This document shows, piece by piece, positions 46,267 through 58,849 of a stretch of 64,000 nt of DNA. How positions within the stretch are numbered: the first letter of the stretch is position 1; the number at the start of each line of letters is the position of its first letter. The translations under genes were made by a program, and so were the position numbers. The stretch covers positions 2,550,001 through 2,614,000 of the forward strand of contig NC_051106.1 in NCBI RefSeq assembly GCF_901709675.1, given 5' to 3'. The notes below the pieces were generated by a model. It did no database searches and had not been told where the DNA came from. It worked only from the letters and a program-made list of their open reading frames with translations. The stretch comes from Syngnathus acus. Lineage: Eukaryota; Chordata; Actinopteri; Syngnathiformes; Syngnathidae.

Positions 46267-46267
<1 letters not shown>
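45191..46267. other. Non-coding stretch, no supported gene
   Basis: It contains minus-strand frames at 45083-45590 and a plus-strand frame at 45964-46218 that reads somewhat protein-like (NEWEALNEVMENCNPSFL) but cannot be assigned. No splice-supported exon. Confidence 0.45.

Positions 46268-46318
<51 letters not shown>
46268..46318 (+). repeat. (TTA)17 microsatellite
   Basis: An uninterrupted trinucleotide run of about 51 bases. Confidence 0.96.
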
Positions 46319-47029
46319 GTGCATTCATTTATTGTTATTTTGCTGTGGCTTTGAGCGCCAATTTAAAATGAATAAATACCCCTTGGATGTGTTACAAAAA
46401 ATAGCACTTTTTGAGATTTGCAAAAGCAGAATTCTTGGAGCTCATTTATATTCGACCTCATTTGGTTGTAGAGCTAAAGATGTTGCTGATGATTATACTG
46501 TACTCTATATACTTTGCATAAGGTAAGATATAATATGAAATAAAAAATAATTAATATTACATTGCTTGAAATAGGCTAATTTTGGTCCTTGTATTATTCA
46601 AATGGATCTTCAAATTCAATTTGCAGTTCAAATGTAGCACTTAAATATTCAATATTTCAAATATGTCATAAGGATGTACACAAATAGCGTATTTTTTGAC
46701 AGATCAAGGGAAAATTCAAGTTTGTCACCTTTAATAAGAGAACTATTTTCCTTTTCCAGACACACCCATTTATTTCTGACCAAAACAGTTACATATTTCA
46801 GATTAATAAAACCAAAACAAATAATTTGTGCATTTTGGCGTAAATGCTCCACCCTGTGCACACATCAGAATACAGAGACACAAGAAGAAGGGAATGGCTG
46901 CTATCAAGGTTCCCATCTGCTGTCAGATCAATATTTTGTGCAATCCTTGTAGGCCTGTCTGTTTACCTTCAGCATCTGTGCCTAGCATACCAAGCCACTG
47001 CAATGTTTGAGCATGTGACTGTGTAATAA
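46319..47029. other. Non-coding stretch, nothing recognised
   Basis: AT-rich; short frames without recognisable domains. Confidence 0.5.
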
Positions 47030-47180
47030 TGGCAGACAGGCCAACTAATAGCCATCGCAATATCTGTAGCTTGACCCAGTGTGCCTCTCCCTAATTGATC
47101 TATAGATTAACATCAGACACATCAGTCAAGGGTTAACCTTTTCTGTTAGCTGCACTGTCTTTGCTGTGGATTATCAAGCA
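47030..47180. promoter_or_regulatory. Possible conserved non-coding block
   Basis: It contains CCCTAATTGATC, GATTAACATCAG and GGATTATCAAGCAATTG cores spread over 120 bases between mixed-composition words, with no coding frame. Composition suggests an enhancer; not testable here. Confidence 0.2.
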
Positions 47181-48099
47181 ATTGGAAAGCTGACAGCCAC
47201 TAGCGAGAAAGAAGAAGCGCCGTTTCAACAACAAAAAAGGATGCTATTAAAACAACAAAATAATGACGTATTTATTACCGCTTTGCCGTCAAGTATTCCC
47301 ATCGAAAGTTTATCTTCAGACAATCTAACTTCTCGGAGCAAGTCTTTGAGTAATCTTCCTGCTGTGTGCCTCCCCTTCACAAAGCGTCTGTTTCATCGGC
47401 GCAGACTAACCGAGGTCAGTCCAGCCCTGCGCCGCGCGGCCCCACAGTTCTCTCGTCCTATATGTACACTTGGTTCGGCTATGTAAACTTTGACATGTGG
47501 GTGTCAATCTCTCCCATATTTACCATGGGCTTTATCAGACCATGATTAGTTTTCCGAGCAAATTTGGAGGTAAAAAGAAAAACACCACTAGCAGTGTGTA
47601 AGCCAACAGCGCGTGTGCCACTGTTGGGCAATGCATATTTACAAGGGTCCGGCTTGTTTTGCTAAGGCTTTCTCTGTAGGTACATGTCAACTGAGGTCTT
47701 CGGCAAGAAGCGGGGCTTTATCAACAAGCAAGAAAGGGCGCATTCAAGCACGCAGGTTCATGTTTGTTAGCGGAGCCCGTCCCGGAGTAGAACTGTAAAT
47801 ACCCGACTGCATGTCAACAAGCAGGTGTCGGTGAAACAATCACAAAATTATCAACAGTGGGATAAACAAAAAAGGAGTGGAAAGCCCTAATGCACTAACA
47901 AAAGAGGAGTTGAGTCTATAAAAATCCTGACTGATGGGATTATTTCCATTTATTGCATTAGGAAAACAACAGCATAGGACATTCTAAGATTGAACTTGAT
48001 AGGATTATATTTGTGGACACTGGTCAATGACATACGAGGGCCCTAAGTGTTTGCCTCAAACAAATGGTCCCCACTAAACGTGTACTCAAGCCAGAGTAA
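47181..48099. other. Non-coding stretch, no supported gene
   Basis: A plus-strand frame at 47166-47486 (106 codons) ends in a small CpG-rich part (GCGCCGCGCGGCC). No domain, no splice support. Confidence 0.45.
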
Positions 48100-48260
48100 A
48101 TTTGATTGCGGACGACAGAGAGAGAACCGGTGGCGGGGGTGCTTGGGTGACCCGGCCAGTCCTGTAAATAGCGGAGAAAGAGAAACATTTGCTATGACGT
48201 GGAAAAGCAAAGATGGAAATCGCATGCAAATGTTGGCCGATGCGACGACGTCGTTTGCTC
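48100..48260. promoter_or_regulatory. Possible regulatory block with octamer motif
   Basis: ATGCAAAT, the POU-factor octamer, at 48224-48231, with CATTTGCTATGACG and AAGCAAAGATGG close upstream and several CpGs (GATGCGACGACGTCG) after. The motif is exact, but function is inference. Confidence 0.25.
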
Positions 48261-49820
48261 TTAGAGGCCTTGAAGGGACCTCGTGGAATAACAATCATCA
48301 CCTTAGCGTACTCCTCCTGGTTTTAATTTGAATGCCTATTTTGAATCAACTTTATTGTCATGTCATTTTGAGAATTTTTGCGATTTTTGCAATCTATGAA
48401 TTGTGCATGAGCCTAATCCAAAGTTAAGGCTCCTCATCCATGAGCAATCTAATAAACACTGATACAAAGATCTTCTCTATAGTTATTAATGTTCGACTTT
48501 CTTCCTCCCATGTTACCTTCTCATCTGGACCAATCCCACTCCACTCAACGTGGTGTCATGGTAACTGAGCGAGTGTGTGGTCTCTGTTTAATAAACGTGG
48601 CCGGACCTGAGTGAAATGGAGCGGGTCCCATATTGACCACTGGAGAAGAGATTAAATGCTGGTGACATTTCCGAGGTGGAATTTGCAATTTCCACAAATA
48701 TGAGGGCATCCTCAAAGCCGGCATGACAGCACATAAAATCAATACAAATAACCTGAATCCCTAATACCTTGATCCCTGTTAGTGGAGGGATGCATTACAA
48801 CTAAGACACTGGGAAGTGGGAGACGCCGGCCCCCCACCTGCCTCCAGGCTCACTGCTGATTCCCATCGACTGTCTCCAGGCCAAACACACACGCAATAAC
48901 AATTAGGTGGGCCCGATTCCCTCCTTCTCAGAGACACATCCGAAACGCACACTGTCAAATTGATCACGAAATATGCATCTGATTGTATCCCGTCCTTTAT
49001 TTGAAAAAGAAGCGTTGGGCAGCTGGTAAATGAAAAAACGAAATGGCACACAACATGTTTCACAGAGCCAACATCAACATTCCTATTGATATTCCCACTG
49101 TGGAAAAGATATCTTCGGGAACACATTGGCCACACCCGTTGTGAGTCATCACTCCAAGCGGGATTAGCAGGCTTACCCCAGATTTAGCCAGGGGAGACAC
49201 TGAAAAGAAAACAACTCTCCTTCTTTATATCCTCGCTTCTGTCTGTTGCAAAAGTCACTTTTTTTCAGGAGCGGGGGGGATTTGGAGGGTGTGCTGCTGC
49301 TCTGTACAGTAGACGTTGGAAGTGGGAAATTTTCAATGAACACAAGGACAGGTAAGGATAGGCAGGTGGCGTGAAGAGCAGTTGGCAACGCCCTACAAAT
49401 GACACACCGCTTATATAGAAATACGGGGGTCATCTGAACCAACGGCCTGCTGCAAAACGTTATCCCAATTCATGAAGTTAACGTTAATCAGCTACCTTTT
49501 AAAAACAAAATATGTGTCAGATAATATTGAGCGTTCTAAAAGCAGCTATCACACTCAGCTGCACGGCTTCATTTCCTGTCGATTGTCATGCGGCCTTGTA
49601 ACTACCACTCTATGGCGGTGATAACAGCGCACCTGCTGTCTCGTTTTTTTTTTTTTTGTTAGCCCCTCCCACTTAGCATAGGTGGCAGGTGGTGGCGAGG
49701 AACCAGCACAAGTGCCACCTTCCCACATGGAAGGCATTTATACTACTTTAAAACATTCTACTCACATTTTGGATCGTCTTTGATTGCTCCAATCTACGTA
49801 TAATATTACCTTTCTGGATA
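48261..49820. other. Non-coding stretch, no supported gene
   Basis: A minus-strand frame of 118 codons at 48779-49135 and smaller ones have no recognisable domain. A T-run lies at 49645-49657. Confidence 0.5.
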
Positions 49821-49887
49821 ACAGAATAACGTGATAACATTTGAAATTCATGTGTCTCCACTTAAACAATTTAGAGTTGAACTGAAG

Positions 49888-49919
<32 letters not shown>

Positions 49920-49958
49920 GTTTCTACTCTGTATTCATTATAATAATAATTATTATTA

Positions 49959-49997
<39 letters not shown>

Positions 49998-50064
49998 CTT
50001 CACTTTAGCTCTAAATTGTTTAAGTGGAGACAAATGGATTTAAAATGTAATCATGTTAAACTAT
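49821..50064. repeat. 244-bp imperfect palindrome with (AAT)n/(ATT)n inside
   Basis: The left arm (49821-49917) reads outer sequence, GTCTCCACTTAAACAATTTA, then TGAAGATAATAAT repeats. The right arm (about 49950-50064) is its reverse complement, ending TAAATTGTTTAAGTGGAGAC and an outer part. Outside the trinucleotide tract about 70 bases pair with roughly nine mismatches. The centre is about 25-30 unique bases. The strand could fold into a long hairpin. It may be a foldback or MITE-type element or a local inverted duplication; no target duplication was found. Confidence 0.9.
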
Positions 50065-50849
50065 TTGAAATGCATATTGATAGGATGGACGATGACAGGT
50101 TGGATCTTATTAGCCAATGTTAAGATTTAATGTAGCATGTTGTGGCCACTCGCTCCATTTGCAAGCTGACAATGGTTTAGCAAAAATATTTTGAATTGTT
50201 TGCTCAGCGCCGGTGGGATGCTTTAAAATTTACATCACGCCACTTTCTGTCCTCTCTCTTAACCATTTTAAAAAAAGTGGTCCTTCATCTTGTATCCATC
50301 CTTGTGACCTTTTTCACCATGTGTGCCAGCCCGTGGGGTCCACATATTTATGTGAGTTGTTTCTTTTTCCGCTTGCCTGGGATGAGGGATCACTGATGGA
50401 TGTGAGAATGTGAACCGGGTGCTAAAGCTTCCCTGTCAGGAGGTATTACTGCTCCGTGTTGTGCACGAGAACAGTTGGAATCCCTCGCCACTGATATCTT
50501 AATCTGCGTCTTTTAGGACAACGGCTCCTGATGAAGTGGTCACCGGTGAGGCGGGGAGGGAGGTAAGGTTTGCAAGCAATCCAGGTGACCCGTGGCCTTA
50601 ACTTTGGGGGGAAATAACATGCCTGGACAGAGCATCTCCTCAACCCTGCTTTTCTTTAGCAGCCAAAAGCCAGAGGACAGCAGAGTGCTTGCAGGTTTTA
50701 AAAGCTACACCCTGGTTAAAGCTGCCATCATCATTACACTAAGAGGCTGAACTGTGGCGGCGTAATGTGTGTGCTGAGTTACTCGGTCTGTTTGAAGGGC
50801 CCTCAGCACAAGTGTGTCTGCTGTTGACACTCGCCATTTAATATTGTTT
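50065..50849. other. Non-coding stretch, no gene recognised
   Basis: Mixed-composition non-coding DNA. No exon recognised. Confidence 0.5.
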
Positions 50850-51850
50850 GAATTTTTCATCCAGATCCCAAGCCCCGTTATAAGAGCCCTTTGTTTTCAG
50901 ATGTGTTTGTACATTCTTTGTGTGCATGTTTGCAGAGCCATTAGCACCTTATTTAGCTCGATTTGTTGCAAAGTTAGCACGACTTGAAATTCGGATGTTT
51001 TTGTTTCCTCTGCTGCTGCTCAGATTGATTTTGGTCAAATATTATCCATCGTGGTGGTCCAACATGCGGGAATTTTAATCTTTTGACTGGACATCCAGCT
51101 GCAGACGTGCCTGTACCCCCTTCCCCTCAGTGACCATTGTGCAGGCGACCCCGACGCAGCATTCAATGCAGGTCACAGCAGGTTAGCCACAAAGCTGTGT
51201 GAAAGGGGGGTTTTGTGTGCGGGCCTGAAAGAAGTGCACGCGATTAAAAATAGCCTGCCCTCCTGTCAATGCATCGCCATTAAAAACAGCTGGGCCGGGC
51301 TCCTGCCTGCATTGAGCCACATGAAAGTTGATTCTCTCTTTGTGTTGCTATCTTGTCACAACTCCCCCTTTACTGCCGCCCTTTGTCGGCCGCTTTGTGC
51401 TCACGCCATCGCCGAGGCAAAGTCAGCCTCATAAAAAGAGTTCATTTTGAATTCACTGGCCTCCGATGAACACTGGGAACTTTCTTTTTTGTGCCGTCAT
51501 CCATAAATTGATGCTCACTCACTGGGCGCTGTCAGTCGGCCTCAAAAGATTCTTTATCAAGCATTTCCTACTTCTCCCCTCCGACACGTTTTTGTCAATT
51601 CAGCCTCGTAGGTAATCGGCCTAATCACACTCGGCTGCCTCCGGGGCTGCCAGGATACTAACAATGTGTGGTGGCTCCTCTTCTAATTTAATTTACGCCA
51701 CAGCAGGAGGGGAGAAATAATCTATCAATATATGGCTTCTTGTATTAATCATAGCGGCTTGTCAGAGGAGGTTGTGGGTGCCTGAGTGTTTGCATTTTGC
51801 TGTCACTTACGACACATTAGGCCTTTCATTGAGTTCTCAGAGTCCACAGG
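50850..51850. promoter_or_regulatory. Possible cluster of conserved non-coding elements
   Basis: About 1 kb is free of repeats and of convincing exons, with evenly mixed composition and many transcription-factor-like words: CGATTAAAAATAGCC near 51240, CTGTCAATGCATCGCC near 51263, CCATAAATTGATGC near 51500, TAATTTAATTTACGCC near 51684, TATCAATATATGG near 51723 and TATTAATCATAGCGG near 51743. The low repeat content in a repeat-rich window suggests constraint. Unproven. Confidence 0.25.
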
Positions 51851-52187
51851 TAAAAGTAAACACAGAGGATGCCACCCATGGAGATGCTGTCAGTGGCTGC
51901 AGTGAATCGCATCAGCACTACCTGAGCAGCTAGGCCCTCCAGGAGTTAATGGAGAAGGAGAGGGGGGGGGCTACTCTCAAACAGTAACTCCTCCTTTCTT
52001 TTACTAGGCAGGCTAGTCATTTTCTGCCTGCCTTTATTCTTGTTCTCTTCTTTACTTGTGTCCATCTTTGATGCCAAAGGATTCCTTCGCCTAGGGAAAA
52101 CCCCACAAACACATAAGAGCTGATTGGTTGACACAAGGGATAGGGCTGACTACAATTGACGCTATACTTATATTACCATGCATTACC
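51851..52187. other. Non-coding stretch, nothing recognised
   Basis: Includes a G-run at 51962-51970. No gene or repeat family recognised. Confidence 0.5.
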
Positions 52188-52195
52188 AAATAATT

Positions 52196-52513
52196 ATCAT
52201 TTTTTTCGCGGGCCGCATTGTAGTCATAGCTTCTTTTGGAGGGCCATTATGACTGTCAACCCAAATAAATGTATGAGCACCTCATATTATATACAGTATA
52301 AGCGACAAAACAAACTGACAAATAACTCGTTTTCAAATCAGACGAGTAAAAACTGGTCAAATATTTTAAGAAAACCCAGATATTATTAAAAGTGAAGACA
52401 ATTTGCAATTCTAGTAATGACACACGAATTTGATGCAAAATTTGTCTTCGCGGGCCACATAAAATGATGTGGCGGGCCATATCTGGCCCCCGGGCCTTGA
52501 GTTTGACACTGTG
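52196..52513 (-). mobile_element. Non-autonomous hAT transposon, family A, copy 5
   Basis: Same family as the copy at 4458, reversed. It ends GGCCTTGAGTTTGACACTGTG. The flanks AAATAATT (52188-52195) and AAATAATA (52514-52521) are a target duplication with one mismatch. The left terminal bases are replaced by a T-run, so that end is damaged. Confidence 0.85.
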
Positions 52514-52797
52514 AAATAATAGAAAAAAATCAGAATAAATCGGGGATGGGTTTAAAAGTGCTAATTAGCATGCACCATTCTATATTCAATGTGCCAGATT
52601 AGTGTCAATTTGTTGATTGTGCAGAGGTGGGGTACTCCCAAGATTATATATCATACTCACATGCATTATTTTTTTTGTATATTTGCTTTTAATCCTTAGC
52701 CCTCTTCTATGTAGTCTATAAGTGTTGGCTCTATCAATATTCTATAGCACTCTTCAAAGGGGTAAGTCTGCTCCTATATTCCTCATTTTCTTTCATC

Positions 52798-52858
52798 TCT
52801 TTCTCTCTCTCTCTGTCTCTCTCTCCCACTCTCTCTCTTTTTCTGTCACACACACATA
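52798..52858. repeat. (CT)n plus (CA)n simple repeat
   Basis: Pyrimidine-rich CTCTCT run with interruptions, then a short CACACA part. Confidence 0.88.
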
Positions 52859-54479
52859 CACATGTCCGCCCATTCTTTTGTTCTATCTCTCTGTCTGCTT
52901 TGGCTGCTGCTGCTGTTGTGTTGCTGATGGAAGGGATTGTCTGGTTTTATTAATATGACAGGTGAGCCTGCCCAGCTGCTACCTGAGTGTGTGCGTGTGT
53001 GCATCTTCGTGTGCATGTGTATGTCAGAGCTGAAAAGCAGCAGCTGTCTCACACGCAACACACACATCCATGCATGGAATCCACCCTCACAGAAATGATT
53101 GCAGCATATTATTTTTTAGTATTATTTTATTCACAGATGATCAGAGACGACTCACATTGAAGCATTTTACAATCGCCGTGCAGATGCTCTCCACCTTGAC
53201 AACACACTATCTTCATATAGTAGCTTTTTGTTTACTTCCTGGGCTGCAAATTACCAGAATAATATTCTCTTCTCATCTGACATGGCCGAGCCTTTCTCTT
53301 CATGTTTTGACTCATATGCTGAGGTTCAATAGCTCATATTGACTTAAGCCACTGAACACCAGGGAGATGCTCTGTATTCATAAAAGAGGTAGACGTGGAG
53401 ACAATCGAGTGAATACAATGGATATTGGGAACTGCAGCAGGTTTGGTCTATAGAGCATGAAGTCAGTTGTTGGCCTATACGCCTGTCATTGACTGCAGCT
53501 CACGCATGACGAAAGCAGCCCAGAGGTCTTCCACCTGAGTCGCTCCATTACCTGCGTGCACCACTTTTGTCTCACAGCTCTATATGTGGTGGAGGGGAGT
53601 GGGGTGAATGCACACTAAGTGGTCCAGGCCAGCAGGCGTCAGGAAGGGAGAAAGTTAGAATGTTTGTTACAACTCCTATTGTGCCTGTGTTTCTTTTGTC
53701 TCTATAGTGGCTCAGTGAGTGCATATTATTTTTAGTTCTTTCCGGTTTTAGGTTCCATTTACTGTAATTGGCCTTTTGGAAGGTAATAAATACCTTTGAA
53801 AAAAGAAGCCTGTCAAACTAAGAGACAGCGTTTGTTTTATTAGGTCTCGCAGAGAAGTCGACAGACTGGCTGGCTAATGGGCGGATAGCACCAGCCTACT
53901 CAGTTAAGTGCGGGGACAGGTTCGTCCCTTCACTGAGCCATGACCAATGTGGTTGGTTGGTTCCTGAGTAATTTGTCCACTGCCATTTAGTTTTTATCAC
54001 TTTTTGTAAGACAAAAAAAGCCAAGTTGATGTGAGGGTGGGCATGCTTTCCTGAGTAAAACTTCGAATTACTTTGCTGGTTAGCGGTTTATTCACTGTGT
54101 TGCTGGTGACTATTTCCAGGTATGCCACAGAGACCTGGTGGCCACTGGCAATTTTGGAAGATTCCCAAAATATTTATTTTATTTTATTTATTTATTTTTT
54201 ATTTATTTCACTAGTGTAGTCATGTCAAATTTCTTTTTGAAAAATCCCAACTGGCTCTCCTCCTTTGTTGTCAAATGCCTTATTGAAGCAGGTACCACAC
54301 AAAGGTCACCCTCCCCATTACTCATCAAGTACCTTTTCCATAGAGAAGAATATTGCTTCTTTTCGGGTGTCAAAAGACAAGGACTTAACGTGGTGTATTG
54401 CTGCTTAAAGCACACTTTGCTCTTTTCAAATTTCCCCATTGTGACCGGCGAGATGAAAAGAGCCTTTTCAACATGTAGC
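52859..54479. other. Non-coding stretch, no supported gene
   Basis: A plus-strand frame at 54138-54482 (114 codons) and the overlapping minus-strand frame at 54203-54646 (147 codons) are the longest non-repeat frames on this side. Both lack recognisable domains and have typical chance composition. Confidence 0.5.
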
Positions 54480-54720
54480 TGAGCTTTCATGTCTTCCCTC
54501 ATTAATGACAAACTTTTCTTTGATTGCGCTGAGGTCTGAGGCCAGTTTGGCCAGACAATCAGACTGTGGACGACTTCAGCGGAACACAATGAGGAGGCAA
54601 CAAAGGTGTTGTCTGAAATCCCTCTCGAGATGTTGGGCCCCCGCATTTTGGAATTACAGTAAGGAGCCTAAAAGTGAGGATTTGTAACTCCTCTCATCGG
54701 ACTCAGCTCACGGCCGGTGA
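54480..54720. promoter_or_regulatory. Possible conserved non-coding block
   Basis: Repeat-free, mixed composition, with CTCATTAATGACAAAC near 54500 and TTTGATTGCG near 54520. Inference from composition only. Confidence 0.18.
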
Positions 54721-55279
54721 AGGATAAATCCGGTAGGAGACGGAATTACATGAGCCTCTTTGAATACATCCCTGCTCATGAGAAATCCTTTTTGAATTGT
54801 TTAAGGAGTCTTCCCGTTCAAATATGATCACACAAATATCAGATATGGATCAAAAGAAAAAGAATCAAATGAGCAAAAATATCAATTGAAATACACACAT
54901 TGAGAGAATTGTTTTTTATTCAAGACAATACAGCACAGTAGAAAATCATTGTTTTCATTTTTACAAGTTTTTAGTGCAGGAGTTCTTCCATTTATTTTGC
55001 GGAAATAGAGCAAACAAAACCCAGACTTTGCCCCCACTGACTGTGAGCGAATTGAAAATTGTGAGCAGCAGAAGTCAAGATGGAAGTGAATTACTTTTTT
55101 GTGCATCTTTTCTTGCTTCACAAACTAACATAGCAATTTTATCCTCTCTTGTTATATTTTTACTGAGGTCTCATGATCTAATTGCACATCATTCTTCCTT
55201 GTGTTTACAACTTAATTTCCTCAGCTGTTTATTCCAAATGTTTGTTTAAGTACGTTTTTATCATCTTTCCAGACAATAA
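54721..55279. other. Non-coding stretch, nothing recognised
   Basis: AT-rich, short frames without recognisable domain. Confidence 0.5.
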
Positions 55280-55560
55280 ATGCTTTATAGGCTCGGTTAA
55301 TTGCAGCGCATGAAATTAAAACACCAAAGAGAGACATTATAAACGTGTGAGTGATTTTAAAAGGCCCAGGAAGAAAAATGAAAATGTGAATTTTTCACGC
55401 TGGTGATTTTTCCATCGGGAGGCCGCTTGGGCCAATAAGAGGTGAGCTTTTGTTCCCGTTATCACACTTTGTTCATTTGTCTCCCAGGCGGAAAGCCGTG
55501 TTAAGATAACGCCATCCTATCATCAGATTGTCTTATCAAAGTAAATGGCGACATAGGAGC
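55280..55560. promoter_or_regulatory. Possible conserved non-coding block
   Basis: GGTTAATTGCAGCGCATG near 55296, CCGCTTGGGCCAATAAGAGG near 55424 (which includes an inverted CCAAT-type word) and TTAAGATAACGCC near 55501 (GATA core) lie in repeat-free DNA. No coding frame. Confidence 0.2.
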
Positions 55561-57059
55561 TCAGTCAGGGTGAACAATCAAGTCACTCTGGAGGAAAATA
55601 TTAATTGCTGCACATTCTCAGTTAAAGTCAGTATCAATACTTGTTCATTAAGATCTGTTTGTGACTTGTCACTTTGCCGTGTATTAATTCACCCGCTTTG
55701 TGTGCAGTCGTACTCGAGTCCCGCGTAATTTCGTTCTGGTCATTTCAAGTGCATGAGCGTGCGAGTCCTTACACAAGCGGTTGACACCGGGGTCAGTGGA
55801 ATTGCCCCACTTGAACTAAAAGACATTTAGTTTGGTTTGGAAAGTGAAAACTCGAACACCGTTAATTTGTTTGCTCTTCCACTAGTCAAGACCGCCGCAA
55901 ATGCCATCACCTCAAAGAAGCAGTCGGCCGTCCTCACTTTTATTTGTTTGTTTCTTTGGAGGGTGTGAGAAGTTGCGGTGGACGTTGGACTTGTGTGGTG
56001 GGGGGTGTAGGGACTCTCCATAAGGAAGGCTGTGTGGCCTGGCAAACAAGTTAGACGGTGACAGGGAGATGGGGGGCAGGGGGGGGGGGTCTGGGGGAGG
56101 CGGAGGGTGGATTCATTTAGCCAGGCATAGCTGCTCTTGTTTGTGGTTGTCCCTGACAGCGTCGCCAACGCCGCTCCAAAGCACCTGTGTTTGCTCACTA
56201 GCTTTCCCCAATCTGCTCGAAAAACGCTGCGAGCATGTCACATGGCGGCCAGATAGCCTCGGCACCATGGGAATACAAAAGCCGGGGCTTTTAGAACAGT
56301 TAATCATTAATGAAGGCCTCTCTTTTGTTCCCATTGAGCTCGGTGCTGACAGAGGCTTTGATATTACATATGGCAGACAGGTCGCACGCAGATACGGCCA
56401 AGTACATCGACTGGGCCGGGCTGTCGGGTCGCTGGAACCGCCGCGATGACAGCGGGCAGGAAGGAGAGGCCAAAAGCCATCTGCGGATGACAGGAAGGAC
56501 ACGTCGGCTCATTTCCTTTTACATGTCGTTCAGTGTTTTTTTCCAGAGCACACTGATGGAGATGAAAAATGGGAGGGGGTTCGAAAAAAGCTTTCACATG
56601 ATCTGTGCAATAGTAGTCAACAAAACATTGATTGAAGATCACAGTCACTCACACCTTGGTCAAATTGTTGTTTTCATTTGGTGAATGGGAATCTGGTAGC
56701 TGGCAAAGGATTGATGAAAATGGTTTCAATTTTGGAAATTAATTCTATTCCTGGCAATTGAGCACGTTCCATATTTTTCACATCTAAACGTTTAAATCAC
56801 ATCACGTCTAAAAACTGATGGTGACAGAATAGAGCATTCTAATAAAATATAATTTTACATTATGTAATTATTTTTGATTGCATGTAATGTGGACTACTAA
56901 AAACCTTTTTATCAAGTTCATGTCAAAATGTTTTTTTTTTTAAATGAGGAAAATAATTATATAAAATAGAAAAATTAATTATATTATTATTATTAATTAT
57001 ATATACAAATTTCCAGTCATGAGCACACCACTGGCAATGATTGGCAGGAAGTAATAAAC
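55561..57059. other. Non-coding stretch with a GC-richer part
   Basis: At 56,060-56,520 the DNA is GC-rich, with a G-run at 56081-56090 and overlapping frames of 94-129 codons on both strands, none with a recognisable domain. After 56,700 it becomes AT-rich with a T-run at 56931-56942. Confidence 0.45.
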
Positions 57060-57330
57060 AGAGCCAAGTCATTTTACCAATTAATTAACATCCACTAATC
57101 TCAGTTTGCTCTCCATTTTGTACTGTCAATGAGCCCGAGTCTAATTTCACGCTCATCACCGGGTGCCCTGGAAAAGGTGGAGCAGAAAAAATAGTCAGGG
57201 CATTAATTTACTTTTCAAAAAGAAAGGGGCCATATTTATCTCAAAGGGAGATTAGGGGGAGATTTACACAGCCATGCACAGTATTATGAAACTACACTAA
57301 AAGGGTCAGAGATGATCTTATCATCTGTTT
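57060..57330. promoter_or_regulatory. Possible conserved non-coding block
   Basis: TTAATTAA at 57081-57088, CACTAATCTCAG soon after, GGGCATTAATTTAC near 57198 and CCATATTTATC near 57230 stand in repeat-free DNA without frames. Inference from composition only. Confidence 0.2.
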
Positions 57331-58819
57331 ACCTCCAAATTCCTATGGTTATTTCTTGAAAGTTTGTCTCGATCCCACCACGAATGCCCCACAGTGCTAA
57401 TAATACTGTACGAACGTCAGACAGAATTATGGGACCGCAAAGATATAGTGGTGGAAACGTGGCCACTCAAAGCAGGATGCTTGGTGTGCCTCAAGTCAAT
57501 CATTAACGTTCAGTGATACCTGCGCCTCACACAGGACAAAGACACATGGGGGGGGGGGTTAGTCAGTTACCTTACTGGCCAACTTTGCATCTTTGTAGCC
57601 TTTCATACTACTTCCAACATTTCTATGGACTTTTGCAGTATCTGTTTGATGTTTGATTTTAAGTCCCCATCACTATTACGTTTGGTGTTTTAGCAATTTT
57701 ATAATAATTGTTTAGAAGTGCTATTTAGCAGGCTTCTAAACACGCCCAAAAATGTTTTTCTGAAATCTATAGTGCATTGTTATGGAATCCTGTCCTTTTG
57801 CTTGTTCGTTTTACTATTTACTAAATTAAAATAAAAAGAATCAAGGCTACATTTGCTCTATTAACTTTTGCATGTGAATTAATATTTCCATTTATTTGCA
57901 TTTGAATTATTATTCCCTTGATTGAGTATGAAGAAAATCAATGGGTATTTTTTTAATGAAACATTAATGGTTGTTGTGCCCATTTTCCATGACAATGTCT
58001 CTCTTTGCTGCCCAAAAGAGGAGCTGATGTATGTAACTCAACTTTTCACATCATCTTATAGTATATCTTTCTGCCCTAAACTACCTCTGCTTATTGAATT
58101 AGAAGTCACGTGATCCATTTTGTCGCATTTGTAAGAGGCGATTAATCAACAATTAATTCCACACAATTACGGTCCTAAATTACATCAGTTCAATTTTATC
58201 ATTAATACATGGTTTCTTTTCATACTTTATACAGAGACAAATTAACTAAAACACTTTTAGAATTGCTAGAAATTCCTACAAGTTTTATCATCTCATCCAA
58301 ATAAAATTTGTTATGCTTGGTCACACATCTAAGGAAGTTTCTATGGTGTAAAACTTTTTAATACTCCAAATCAACTTTCATCATTTCCCACTCATTTGGT
58401 AGGCCATTTTGAAATTGTTCTCTTCATTTTGAGAACATCTCATATCCTCACGCACAAGCCTCATACAACCATAAATCTTGTCTCCGCTTTCCAAGCAGCT
58501 CAACTCCACTGCCGAGTATTTATTTGCTAACCCTGGTCACCGACGATAAGGGTCACTCGTGTGACCAAACTGTAACTCTTGGTAACAAGGGCCTTATGTT
58601 TCTAACAACACACGCTCAGTGTGCATGTCACAATGAGAAGAAAATAGAGAACAAAACCTAGGTGATAATAAATTCTGCCGCGGGCTATGAGGAAATAAAT
58701 TAGGCCGAGGCAAGTCAAAGGATGGGCTTAACAAGTGTATGCTTCAAACAACAGTTCCTGTTTCAGGAGGGAAGGTATATGTGTGATGGATGGCTTTGCA
58801 AACATAGTTGACATACCTG
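57331..58819. other. Non-coding stretch, no gene recognised
   Basis: AT-rich with a G-run at 57549-57558. No supported exon. Confidence 0.55.
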
Positions 58820-58849
58820 GCCAATGCCATGGGCCGGTCACAACCCACG

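Noticed and set aside
54203-54646. Minus-strand frame of 147 codons
   Set aside because: No family signature or splice support, and an overlapping plus frame of similar length exists. Likely chance.
56069-56684. Several frames of 94-129 codons on both strands
   Set aside because: GC-rich DNA has few stops; frames overlap on both strands and include a G-run. No recognisable protein.
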